Source: JBDNIO01 sp041688215 (GTDB lineage: Bacteria > Pseudomonadota > Gammaproteobacteria > Nevskiales > Salinisphaeraceae). From it: 5,696 nucleotides of DNA. Shown here piece by piece: positions 1-5,485 of this stretch (position 1 is the first letter of the stretch; every line of letters begins with the position of its first letter). The notes below the pieces were generated by a model that was given only the letters and a program-made list of their open reading frames with translations, ran no database searches and had not been told where the DNA came from. The stretch spans positions 1 to 5,696 of the forward strand of contig JBDNIO010000216.1 of assembly GCA_041688215.1 (NCBI GenBank), written 5' to 3'. The position numbers and the translations under genes were made by a program.

Positions 1-993
1 TGGTTCGGCCACAAAATCCTGCGTGGTCGTCTGATCCGCCACAACCGAGATGTTGCTGGGCTGGACGAATACAGTTGCTTCGTCGGTTTCCGGCTCGTCG
101 GTAAGCGACTGGCAGGTGAAGGCGATGCTGTAGGCTCCCTCAGCGACAAAGCCGACGGTGTATTCGTAGTTACCGCTGGTGGTGTTTAGAACTACGTTAG
201 CTGCGGTCAGCGGGTTTACTTCGTCTACATCGCCGTCGCTGTCGTCGCTGGCGTGGTCGGGATCGCCGCTGGCATCGAGGTTAACATCGCCCACGACGGC
301 ATCAACGCCAGTATAAAGATAAACCGCATTGCCCTCGCCGGCGCCTGCGTTTGCTGCCAGATCATTGGTGCAGCTGGCATCGTTTACCAGGCTACTGTCT
401 ACGGTGCCTACAACCGTACCTACCTCTACGTTATTAATTAGACGCAAAGACGGGCGTAACAGGTAATCGCCATTTTGGCCCAGGGGCTGGGTTAGCGCTT
501 GACGTAACTGAAAGTCGATAGTGAAATCAACATTGCCACCGGCCGGTACCGTAAAGCCGGAGCTTAGCTGCAGAAAGCGGCGGTTGTTGCCGTTGCCCTG
601 CTGGCCGGGGATTATCAGGTTTTGTCGAGCGCCGTCGTCTTCTTCTACAAACGAATTCGGGTCATTGGGCACTACGAATAAGCGCACAAAATTATACTGC
701 CCGGCCGGCACTTCGGTATCGTCAAGAATAAGCGCGGAGTCGGTGCCTTGCAGATCAAGCAAGTTAGGAATAACCCGGGGCTCATCGAATTCAATCATAA
801 TGCGTTCGCCGTCCTGGGGTTGGAGCGCGATGGCATCGAAAGTAACCTGCACACCGGTAACGTTGTCTACCGGGGCGTCGGTAGCCGCAAAAGACGCCGT
901 GCCAGTTGACGCTCCGCCACTGCTGCCACAGGCGGTCAGGGCCAGGCCGGCCAGCACCGATAATAGTATGTTTGGAATTACATGATTGGACAT
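1..993 (-). CDS. DUF4382-type lipoprotein, partial (3' end beyond left edge)
   Basis: The minus-strand frame is open from an ATG at 993 to the window edge (331 codons, no stop). A good Shine-Dalgarno (AAGGAG, 1003-1008) lies before the ATG and decides the start. Residues 1-21 are a lipoprotein signal ending in lipobox L-T-A-C with Cys22, followed by a Gly/Ser linker, so the mature protein is probably lipid-anchored in the envelope. Residues 33 to about 185 (beginning with ASFAATDAPVDNVTGVQVTF) have the look of DUF4382 domains, beta-rich modules of unknown ligand common in surface lipoproteins. From about 190 a second beta-rich, carboxypeptidase-regulatory-like module follows, with an Asp-rich stretch (244-258) that could bind calcium and two cysteines (208, 294) that could pair. 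An ECF-type promoter lies just upstream, so the gene is inferred to belong to the regulon of the sigma factor encoded at 4945-4379. The family call is from recollection of the pattern; binding partners are unknown. Confidence 0.85.
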   Translation of the reverse strand, partial: MSNHVIPNILLSVLAGLALTACGSSGGASTGTASFAATDAPVDNVTGVQVTFDAIALQPQDGERIMIEFDEPRVIPNLLDLQGTDSALILDDTEVPAGQYNFVRLFVVPNDPNSFVEEDDGARQNLIIPGQQGNGNNRRFLQLSSGFTVPAGGNVDFTIDFQLRQALTQPLGQNGDYLLRPSLRLINNVEVGTVVGTVDSSLVNDASCTNDLAANAGAGEGNAVYLYTGVDAVVGDVNLDASGDPDHASDDSDGDVDEVNPLTAANVVLNTTSGNYEYTVGFVAEGAYSIAFTCQSLTDEPETDEATVFVQPSNISVVADQTTTQDFVAEP

Positions 994-1027
994 AAATGCT
1001 CCTTGTTAGATTGGATTATCCCTTGGG

Positions 1028-1055
1028 TACACGTATCCAGGTTCAAAAAGGTTCC
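1028..1055 (-). promoter_or_regulatory. ECF-sigma promoter for the DUF4382 lipoprotein gene
   Basis: On the minus strand the -35 block GGAACCTTTT (1055-1046) is followed, 16 nt after GGAACC, by the -10 block CGTGTA (1033-1028). The -10 end is 34 nt before the ATG at 993, leaving room for a short leader with the AAGGAG ribosome site. The same -35 decamer and the same spacing occur before the sigma gene and before the anti-sigma gene in this window, which is the main support. GGAAC-type -35 boxes are typical of ECF sigma factors. Confidence 0.8.
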
Positions 1056-1082
1056 CTTGACCGTGAACTTTCCGCTTAGGCG

Positions 1083-2417
1083 CTAATTAAATGCCCGCCC
1101 CACGGACAGCAGCACTTCGGTGCGCTCGTAGTCGAAACGGTTGAAATTGGAGTTGTTGTCCCGGTAGTTGGCCTCGATGCGGCCAATCCATGCGCGGCCT
1201 AATGGATGGAAAAGGCCGATACGTATGGATAATCGGTCGTCCTTGCGCTTACCGGCCGAGACAGCATCGCGTACCTCGGCGTCCTGATACTCGCTCAAGC
1301 GATAGTCCAAGCCTGCCTGCCCGCGCAGCTGCCCGACAAGCGGACGCTCTAAATCCGCCGAAAATTCATGCCGCAGGGGCGAAACACTGAAAAAGTCATC
1401 GTCAACGCTTAAATCATCGCGATCGTTGTATTCAAACTGGTAGTGGGTGCGCCAATGCCACACGCCGACAAATCCCTCCAGGCGTAATCGTGTATCCGCC
1501 TGCCAGCCGGTAAGAAACCCAAAGCCATTGCCGTTGTCGCCGTCAAAGTACTCGACACGCGCCCGTAGATTGAGAGCGAGATCGCGGGTCAGATTTCGCT
1601 CTCCATTCGTCTGCAGGCGTATGCTGTTGCTAAGCGTATCGCCGCCAAGCCGCAGTTGATTAAAGCCCAGTTGGTAATTATTGCGCCATGCGCCCGCCTG
1701 ACGATAGTAGGCCCCGCCGAATGTGCCGGAGAATATGTCCTCGTCATCAAGATCGAGAAAATGGCTGATGTAAGCGTTGCCGAATACGGCAACACCATCC
1801 TGGCGGTCGCCGCTTAACCAATACCGCCCGGCCACCAGTGCACCAATTACGGCGTCGCCTTCGCGTTGACTATCTGGGCTCAAGATGTCCGTACCCTCGG
1901 ACAGACGCGGGTTGCTGTCGTAACCGGAAAATGCCTCGACATAGGCGGAGTATGGGATTGACGCGACCGCTTTAAGCTCCAGTTGACGCGCCGCCAGGCG
2001 TTTTAGTTTAGTGGTGCCTGCGCCGTCATAGGCGTTCTGAAACCGGTCCCGGGCAGCGCTCTTGTTGCCTGCCGCCTGTTCTACCAACCCAAGATTGTAT
2101 TGGCTAAGAGCACGCAAGCCCGGCGTTTGTGCCGCACGTTTAAATGACTTACGCGCCAATTCGTAACGACCCGTTTTGTAGTAGGCAACGCCTAAATTGT
2201 GATGCAGCGCCCCCGTGGTAAGACCCTGCTGATAAGCTTCGCGGAAATGCCGGATAGCCTGTTCATAATCGCCGCTCTGCGAGGCGGAGACCCCGGCTGC
2301 GAAGGCGTTCGCCTCAGAGCTGGCATGAACCACAGTGGCAAATACCCCGCTAATAATGAGCAAACTGAGCGCCCACCCAGCGCGAACAGGAAAACACCAG
2401 GGTCGTTTATTGCGCAT
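1083..2417 (-). CDS. TPR-repeat outer-membrane beta-barrel protein
   Basis: This is a 444-residue exported protein. Residues 1-32 form a signal peptide (basic start, hydrophobic 13-30, probable cleavage after VHA). Residues 34-67, 70-98 and 101-135 read as three TPR helix-turn-helix repeats (e.g. ALHHNLGVAYYKTGRYELA), which usually bind proteins. From about 155 to the end there are alternating polar and aromatic/hydrophobic strands with Gly/Asn/Asp turns (e.g. PYSAYVEAFSGYDSNPRL), as in a membrane beta-barrel. The last residues are RAFN, so the aromatic is penultimate rather than terminal. A periplasmic TPR joined to a barrel resembles surface-export modifier proteins (Slam/DUF560-like) in outline, but I cannot assign that family. 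It lies after the terminator of the sigma operon and before the lipoprotein gene. The ATG at 2417 has only a weak ribosome site (AGTGATCT), and no ECF motif precedes it, so its promoter is unclear. Substrate unknown. Confidence 0.85.
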   Translation of the reverse strand: MRNKRPWCFPVRAGWALSLLIISGVFATVVHASSEANAFAAGVSASQSGDYEQAIRHFREAYQQGLTTGALHHNLGVAYYKTGRYELARKSFKRAAQTPGLRALSQYNLGLVEQAAGNKSAARDRFQNAYDGAGTTKLKRLAARQLELKAVASIPYSAYVEAFSGYDSNPRLSEGTDILSPDSQREGDAVIGALVAGRYWLSGDRQDGVAVFGNAYISHFLDLDDEDIFSGTFGGAYYRQAGAWRNNYQLGFNQLRLGGDTLSNSIRLQTNGERNLTRDLALNLRARVEYFDGDNGNGFGFLTGWQADTRLRLEGFVGVWHWRTHYQFEYNDRDDLSVDDDFFSVSPLRHEFSADLERPLVGQLRGQAGLDYRLSEYQDAEVRDAVSAGKRKDDRLSIRIGLFHPLGRAWIGRIEANYRDNNSNFNRFDYERTEVLLSVGRAFN

Positions 2418-2430
2418 AGATCACTGCCAC

Positions 2431-2450
2431 GGTTTCGAAACCCAATTGGG
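2431..2450. promoter_or_regulatory. Two overlapping palindromes upstream of the TPR/barrel gene
   Basis: GGTTTCGAAACC (2431-2442) is a perfect 12-bp palindrome. It overlaps by two bases the perfect 10-bp palindrome CCCAATTGGG (2441-2450). They lie 13 to 33 nt before the ATG at 2417, within the only intergenic space available for that gene's promoter. They could be an operator for a dimeric regulator or a leader hairpin. No known operator is recognised and no second copy was seen in the window. Confidence 0.3.
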
Positions 2451-2470
2451 CTAGGTGTTTATCCACCCAT

Positions 2471-2505
2471 AATAAAAAATTCCACGCGCCTTGAAAGGCG
2501 CGTGG
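2471..2505 (-). terminator. Rho-independent terminator of the sigma operon
   Basis: Read on the minus strand, a perfect 11-bp stem, CCACGCGCCTT and AAGGCGCGTGG (2505-2482), closes on a two-base TC spacer and is followed directly by AATTTTTTATT (2481-2471). It begins 46 nt after the stop of the second secreted-protein gene. There is no T-run on the plus-strand side, so it acts for minus-strand transcripts only. It separates the sigma/anti-sigma/secreted-protein unit from the TPR/barrel gene. Confidence 0.93.
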
Positions 2506-2551
2506 ATAAGATCATACAGACTGTTTTCGGCGATTGGATAACCGACTGGAC

Positions 2552-2968
2552 TCATTGAAGCGGCAAGTTATCGGGGATACCCCCGGCACCCCCGGCACCC
2601 CCGGGGCCTACTCCGCCAGGCCGGTCGGGCTGCATGCCTGGGTTGCCATTGCCATCGCGAGCGCCTTCAGATTGATCACGTCCATTGCCACGATCTGGCT
2701 GGCGGGCTTCATTGGCACGCTCCGCGCCCCGGTCACTGTTTTCTCTGGCCTGTTCAGACACTTCGTTGCCGAAAGACTGATCGCTTCTGCCGAAAGCCTG
2801 ATCGCTGGCTGGATCCGGCAACGCGATGTCCTGTACAAACCGCTCTTCGTTAGCGCCGTCGCTGTCTTCGATTACACTCATTGTGACATCGGCATCGACG
2901 TCGGCCGCCAGGACCGGCCAGGCCTGCAAAAAGAGAACAAGCATCAATCCTGTGTAAATGTATTTCAT
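2552..2968 (-). CDS. Small secreted Gly-rich protein with QAREN/ANEAR motif
   Basis: This is a 138-residue protein of unknown function. The ATG at 2968 is chosen because GAGG (2980-2977) sits 8 nt upstream and the signal peptide starts there; an in-frame GTG at 3007 would add 13 residues and bury the signal. Residues 1-21 (MKYIYTGLMLVLFLQAWPVLA) are a Sec signal peptide, probably cleaved at VLA-AD. The mature part is acidic and hydrophilic. It contains a short duplication SDQAFG/SDQSFG (55-67), then SEQARENS (71-78) and ANEAR (85-89), an Arg/Asp/Gly region, and a Gly/Pro tail with GGVGPGGAGGAGG (118-130). The QAREN-7-ANEAR block matches the upstream neighbour at 3634-3017 with identical spacing, so the two are probably distant paralogs. 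It is the last gene before the terminator, 48 nt after its neighbour. Mostly disordered by composition; no catalytic motif or membrane anchor is visible. Confidence 0.75.
   Translation of the reverse strand: MKYIYTGLMLVLFLQAWPVLAADVDADVTMSVIEDSDGANEERFVQDIALPDPASDQAFGRSDQSFGNEVSEQARENSDRGAERANEARQPDRGNGRDQSEGARDGNGNPGMQPDRPGGVGPGGAGGAGGIPDNLPLQ
2580..2606. repeat. 9-nt GC-rich tandem repeat within the secreted-protein gene
   Basis: On the plus strand CCCCCGGCA occurs twice in tandem (2580-2588, 2589-2597), followed by a variant CCCCCGGGG (2598-2606). It encodes the Gly/Ala-rich tail of the 138-residue protein. Unit length is a multiple of three, so changes in copy number would keep the frame. 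Confidence 0.7.
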
Positions 2969-3016
2969 AATACTCACCTCTTTAATACAAGCCTGGTTTA
3001 CAGTCACAGTAACCGA

Positions 3017-3634
3017 TTACTCGGGACGGCCCACGCCTTCCGGCGCATTACCCGCAGCTTCGGGACGTTCGAAAGTTTCAGGACGCTCGGCAGTGTCCGG
3101 ACGGCCTGCATCGTCGGGCCGTTGGGCATTGTCGGGGCGACCTGCGTTCTCCGGCCGCTGTGCATCTGATCGACTCTGGCCGAATTCGCGTCCATCCGCA
3201 CGCGCTTCATTCGCGGTGGAGAGACCTTGAGCGGAGTTTTCGCGCGCCTGATCAGAGGCGCCTTCGGGCAAGCTTAACAGCTCTTCTTCGGTGGCTGCCT
3301 GGTCATCGCCTACCATTTCCATGGTTTCATCGTTACTTGCCTCACTTCCGGCATCGGCATCGGCATCGGTTTCGGTATCGGCCTGATCGTCGTCTACGGT
3401 TTCAACGGTTTCGCCATCAGCGGCATCGGCATCAGCATCGGTGCCGGCATCGGCATCCGCGCTGGTGTCGGCATCGGTGTCCGTGTCGGTATCGGTAACG
3501 GTCTGACCGTCATCTACGGTTTCAACGCTTTCGCCGTCAACGGTGCCGACATCAACATCTTCCTGTGCGTGTAACGGGAAAGACATACTTGAAAGACCAA
3601 ATAACAAAGCGGTTAATGGTGTTAAGTTACGCAT
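3017..3634 (-). CDS. Secreted acidic repeat protein with QAREN/ANEAR motif
   Basis: This is a 205-residue exported protein of unknown function. The start at 3634 has AAGGAG (3648-3643) 8 nt upstream. Residues 1-23 are a Sec signal peptide, with probable cleavage after LHA. Residues 32-118 are very acidic (Asp/Glu with Ala/Thr), with three related blocks, DGESVETVDDGQ (33-44), DGETVETVDDDQ (73-84) and NDETMEMVGDDQ (101-112), separated by TD/AD dipeptide runs. Then come SDQARENS (127-134) and ANEAR (141-145), shared with the downstream 138-residue protein, and six hexapeptides of the form A-x-R-P-(E/D)-x (158-193). No cysteine or membrane segment follows the signal. The ATG overlaps the end of the anti-sigma gene by 8 bp (ATGCGTAA), implying translational coupling within the operon. 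The composition suggests a disordered, possibly cation- or surface-binding protein; this is inference. Confidence 0.8.
   Translation of the reverse strand: MRNLTPLTALLFGLSSMSFPLHAQEDVDVGTVDGESVETVDDGQTVTDTDTDTDADTSADADAGTDADADAADGETVETVDDDQADTETDADADAGSEASNDETMEMVGDDQAATEEELLSLPEGASDQARENSAQGLSTANEARADGREFGQSRSDAQRPENAGRPDNAQRPDDAGRPDTAERPETFERPEAAGNAPEGVGRPE
3056..3163 (-). repeat. Six tandem hexapeptide-coding repeats (A-x-R-P-E/D-x)
   Basis: Residues 158-193 of the acidic secreted protein consist of AQRPEN, AGRPDN, AQRPDD, AGRPDT, AERPET and FERPEA, six 18-nt units in a row. The DNA copies differ at third positions as well as in some residues, so the array is old rather than a recent slippage product. 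Confidence 0.8.
3281..3541 (-). repeat. Acidic repeat region, three DGE-VETVDD blocks
   Basis: This segment encodes residues 32-118 of the secreted acidic protein. Three related blocks start at residues 33, 73 and 101, with Asp-Thr and Asp-Ala dipeptide runs between them. On the plus strand it appears as simple sequence built from GTATCGGCATCGG-like units, a likely site for length variation and for short-read assembly error. Confidence 0.7.
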
Positions 3635-4343
3635 AATAATTGCTCCTTATCGTTTGCAAAGTTGCCAAAGTAAATAAAGTTTTCGAATCCCGCCGACCTT
3701 GGCGCGGGGGCTCCTGTGGGGTATTGATGCGCACGCGCAATTCCTTGCTTTTACCTGCGATCTGAATGCGCGCGATCAATTCTCCGCTACCGGCGCGCTT
3801 GGCGGTCAGCGGTAGCGACAAGCGGTTATTACCGGCAAGAAAATCTGTTTTCCAACTTACAATATGCTGCTTCGGAAAGCCTTTAAGCTCCAAATGCGGC
3901 GGCAGTTCGAGGGTTAGTTGTATCTGTTTCAGGTCGCTCGCCGAGGAAACCACGAGTTGCAGGGTTTCGCTGGCATGCAGGGGTAACTGCACTTGTGCGG
4001 TGACGGTCTCTGACGCGTCGTATCCACGGGAAACCGAGTCATCCTGAGACAACATCCACGGCAAACCCACCAAAGCCAGCAGCAGGCTCGCCGCCAATGC
4101 CATCGGTAGCGCCTTGTGCGTTTTGCGCACTGCGGGTACCAGACCCAAACGCCGATTTAAATCCGCGGGCACAGCCGGCGCAGGTAAGTTGCGCAACCCG
4201 GCTTGCAACGCTTGCCATTCCTGCGCCTTCGCTGCGCAGTTAGCGCAACCTTGCAAGTGTTGTTGGAACTTGGCCAACGGCTGGCCGGCGAGTGAGCCAT
4301 CCAGCCATTCCTGCATCAGCTTATTTGTGTGTTCGCAATTCAT
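3627..4343 (-). CDS. Transmembrane zinc-finger anti-sigma factor (ZAS type)
   Basis: This is a 238-residue protein. The start at 4343 is preferred because GAGG (4356-4353) lies 9 nt upstream; the ATG at 4349 would be only 3 nt from it. The N-terminal cytoplasmic part carries C3 and H29-x3-C33-x2-C36, the zinc-binding signature of ZAS anti-sigma domains that hold ECF sigma factors inactive. Residues 78-98 form one transmembrane helix (LPMALAASLLLALVG), placing 99-238 in the periplasm. That part has beta-strand character (about 107-207) and could sense the signal or be the target of regulated proteolysis; I do not recognise its family. The last 30 residues are basic and low-quality, without obvious structure. 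It follows the sigma gene by 35 bp and overlaps the next gene by 8 bp. It has its own ECF-type promoter, so it can be made beyond what the sigma transcript supplies. Partner: the sigma factor at 4945-4379, inferred from adjacency. Confidence 0.9.
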   Translation of the reverse strand: MNCEHTNKLMQEWLDGSLAGQPLAKFQQHLQGCANCAAKAQEWQALQAGLRNLPAPAVPADLNRRLGLVPAVRKTHKALPMALAASLLLALVGLPWMLSQDDSVSRGYDASETVTAQVQLPLHASETLQLVVSSASDLKQIQLTLELPPHLELKGFPKQHIVSWKTDFLAGNNRLSLPLTAKRAGSGELIARIQIAGKSKELRVRINTPQEPPRQGRRDSKTLFTLATLQTIRSNYYA

Positions 4344-4362
4344 TCTCATATTCCTCGCCCTT

Positions 4363-4390
4363 AACACGTTCGCCGAGATCAAAAGGTTCC
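4363..4390 (-). promoter_or_regulatory. ECF-sigma promoter for anti-sigma and secreted-protein genes
   Basis: The minus strand reads GGAACCTTTT (4390-4381), 12 nt, then CGTGTT (4368-4363), the same arrangement as the other two copies. The -35 block coincides with the final codons of the sigma gene (GGA ACC TTT, then TGA). Initiation about 6-8 nt after the -10 would fall near 4357-4355, at or just before the GAGG ribosome site, giving a leader of only about 12-14 nt before the ATG at 4343. Confidence 0.78.
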
Positions 4391-4945
4391 ATCGGAAAGC
4401 AATTCCCGAAGCCGCCGCCGGCCGCGATGCAAACGGGATTTCAAAGTGCCTGATGGCAGCGACAACAGGTCTTCTAGCTCGGTCAAGCGATAACCTTCAA
4501 CATCGTGGAGCACAACCACGTCGCGCTGGTCTGGATTGATCTGATTAAGTGCGGCCTGGAGCCTGCGCGCTTCGAGATGCCGCTCAGTCAAGCGTTCAGG
4601 TTGTAGAGATTCCTGGCCGACGATACCGTCAATAAAGGCGGGGTCGGCCGATTCAAAACCAAGCTCCGACTCGAGCACCGGTCGGCGCGCCGAGCGGCGA
4701 TGGCTATCTACATACATTCGGTACAACACCCGGGTCAGCCAGATCGCCGGTTTGTCGAGCTCGGCAATCTCGTCGACCCGGGCGTACAGCTTTATCACTA
4801 ATTCCTGCAATAAATCTTCGGCGTCGGCCTCACTGCGGGTTAGCCGAAAAGCGACCCGGTACAGGTGCGGAATATGCGGTTGCAATAGCGTCGACAGTTC
4901 ATTAGCGCCGCTGCTGTTCTGCCACAGTGTCAAGATTGCCGCCAT
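4379..4945 (-). CDS. ECF-family RNA polymerase sigma factor
   Basis: The 188-residue length is typical of ECF sigma factors (sigma-70 family, group 4). Residues about 20-88 are region 2, with the core-binding stretch DAEDLLQELVIKLY (41-54) and the -10-binding helix region AIWLTRVLYRMYVDSHRR (67-84). A short variable linker (about 90-123) follows. Region 4 spans about 126-183: PDQRDVVVLHDVEGYRLTEL and the recognition helix SGTLKSRLHRGRRRL (165-179), which reads the -35 box. The ATG at 4945 is the only ATG before region 2, but it has no Shine-Dalgarno and lies just 6 nt after the -10 of its promoter, so translation is probably leaderless. The partner is the ZAS anti-sigma encoded next. The gene probably controls its own promoter and the two other matching promoters in the window. 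The ECF subgroup cannot be assigned by eye. Confidence 0.95.
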   Translation of the reverse strand: MAAILTLWQNSSGANELSTLLQPHIPHLYRVAFRLTRSEADAEDLLQELVIKLYARVDEIAELDKPAIWLTRVLYRMYVDSHRRSARRPVLESELGFESADPAFIDGIVGQESLQPERLTERHLEARRLQAALNQINPDQRDVVVLHDVEGYRLTELEDLLSLPSGTLKSRLHRGRRRLRELLSDGTF

Positions 4946-4951
4946 TTATCT

Positions 4952-4979
4952 AACACGCCCCGCGCCTGTAAAAGGTTCC
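4952..4979 (-). promoter_or_regulatory. Autoregulatory ECF-sigma promoter of the sigma gene
   Basis: The minus strand reads GGAACCTTTT (4979-4970), 12 nt, then CGTGTT (4957-4952). Only AGATAA separates the -10 from the ATG at 4945. Transcription starting the usual few bases after the -10 would begin at or next to the start codon. The match to the other two copies is exact over the -35 decamer, the spacing and the CGTGT core. Confidence 0.8.
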
Positions 4980-5012
4980 CGACATTCGCCTTATGCAAAG
5001 TAGCTGAGTATG

Positions 5013-5039
5013 GTGCAATCTATCCAAGACGTGTTGCAC
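5013..5039. other. Inverted repeat in the region upstream of the sigma promoter
   Basis: GTGCAA (5013-5018) and TTGCAC (5034-5039) form a 6-bp inverted repeat around a 15-nt spacer, about 34 nt upstream of the sigma -35 box. It could be an operator or chance. Otherwise the 130-bp gap between the sigma gene and the transporter fragment shows no gene, and no clear terminator for the transporter. Confidence 0.2.
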
Positions 5040-5075
5040 GACCCCTATATGCGGAGCGGATAGAAAAGTTTAAAG

Positions 5076-5485
5076 TTAACAACATTCCTCGCCGCGCCAG
5101 GCCTTACGTCCCTCAGCAGCGATAAGCGGTAGCATCGCAAGCGCGGCCACCGGGTCGGCCCACCACCAACCGAACAAAGCATTCAGGCCTAAACCGACCA
5201 GCAATATCCACGACAAATACACACACAAATCCGTTTGCCGCGCGTCGGACGTCATGGCGTGACTGCCGATTTCGCCTGCCACGCCGCGCTTGGCGTTCGC
5301 CAATATGGGCATGACGATTAACGACAGAACCGCGATAGCGATGCCCACATACGATGCCTCCGGCGCTTGCCGCCACCACAGATCGCTGCCGGCGTCGATC
5401 AGCACATAGCCTGCCAACAGGAAGAAGCAGACACCCACCAAGCGCTGGGCCAGGCGTTCTCTGGCTTCGCTCGCGTCGGCGAGGC
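5076..5485 (-). pseudogene. CDF-like cation transporter, C-terminal part only
   Basis: The frame ends at TAA 5076-5078. The recognisable part begins near 5485 (GLADASEARERLAQRLVG) and has hydrophobic segments LVGVCFFLLAGYVLI, YVGIAIAVLSLIVMPILA, LCVYLSWILLVGLGLNAL and ADPVAALAMLPLIAA. The block SDARQTDLCVYLSWIL and GWWWADPVAAL are characteristic of short cation-diffusion-facilitator-like membrane proteins, which export divalent metal ions; the end GEECC could bind metal. The first two transmembrane helices, with half of the family's metal site, are missing. The frame stays open upstream to a TTG at 5663, but those residues are not membrane-like and are the antisense of a plausible plus-strand protein. 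I therefore read this as a 5'-truncated gene rather than a working transporter. Breakpoint placed at about 5465-5490. The substrate metal cannot be inferred. Confidence 0.65.

Noticed and set aside
521..985. Long plus-strand open frame opposite the lipoprotein gene
   Set aside because: The minus-strand frame has a lipobox, a ribosome site, an ECF promoter and DUF4382-like sequence. The plus-strand product is Ser/Thr/Arg-rich with no recognisable feature, so it is a shadow.
1041..1063. Possible terminator of the barrel gene (AAGG-GAA-CCTTTTT)
   Set aside because: The stem is only 4 bp, and the same bases are the conserved -35 block of the lipoprotein promoter, which explains them better.
3056..3163. 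Regular 18-nt repeats considered as a CRISPR-like or regulatory array
   Set aside because: The repeats are in frame, encode a degenerate hexapeptide and have no spacers, so they are protein repeats.
2534..3169. 211-residue plus-strand frame across both secreted-protein genes
   Set aside because: It spans an intergenic gap and two minus-strand genes that each have a signal peptide and a good ribosome site; the product shows no domain.
3160..3498. Plus-strand frame encoding a His/Arg repeat-rich product
   Set aside because: It is the antisense of the Asp/Ala/Thr repeat region of the acidic secreted protein; simple-sequence DNA keeps several frames open. No ribosome site or signal supports it.
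3672..3711. GC-rich inverted repeat before the acidic protein gene considered as a terminator or attenuator
   Set aside because: The stem is short (about 5 bp, CCCGC/GCGGG) with a large loop and is not followed by a T-run; it lies inside the anti-sigma reading frame.
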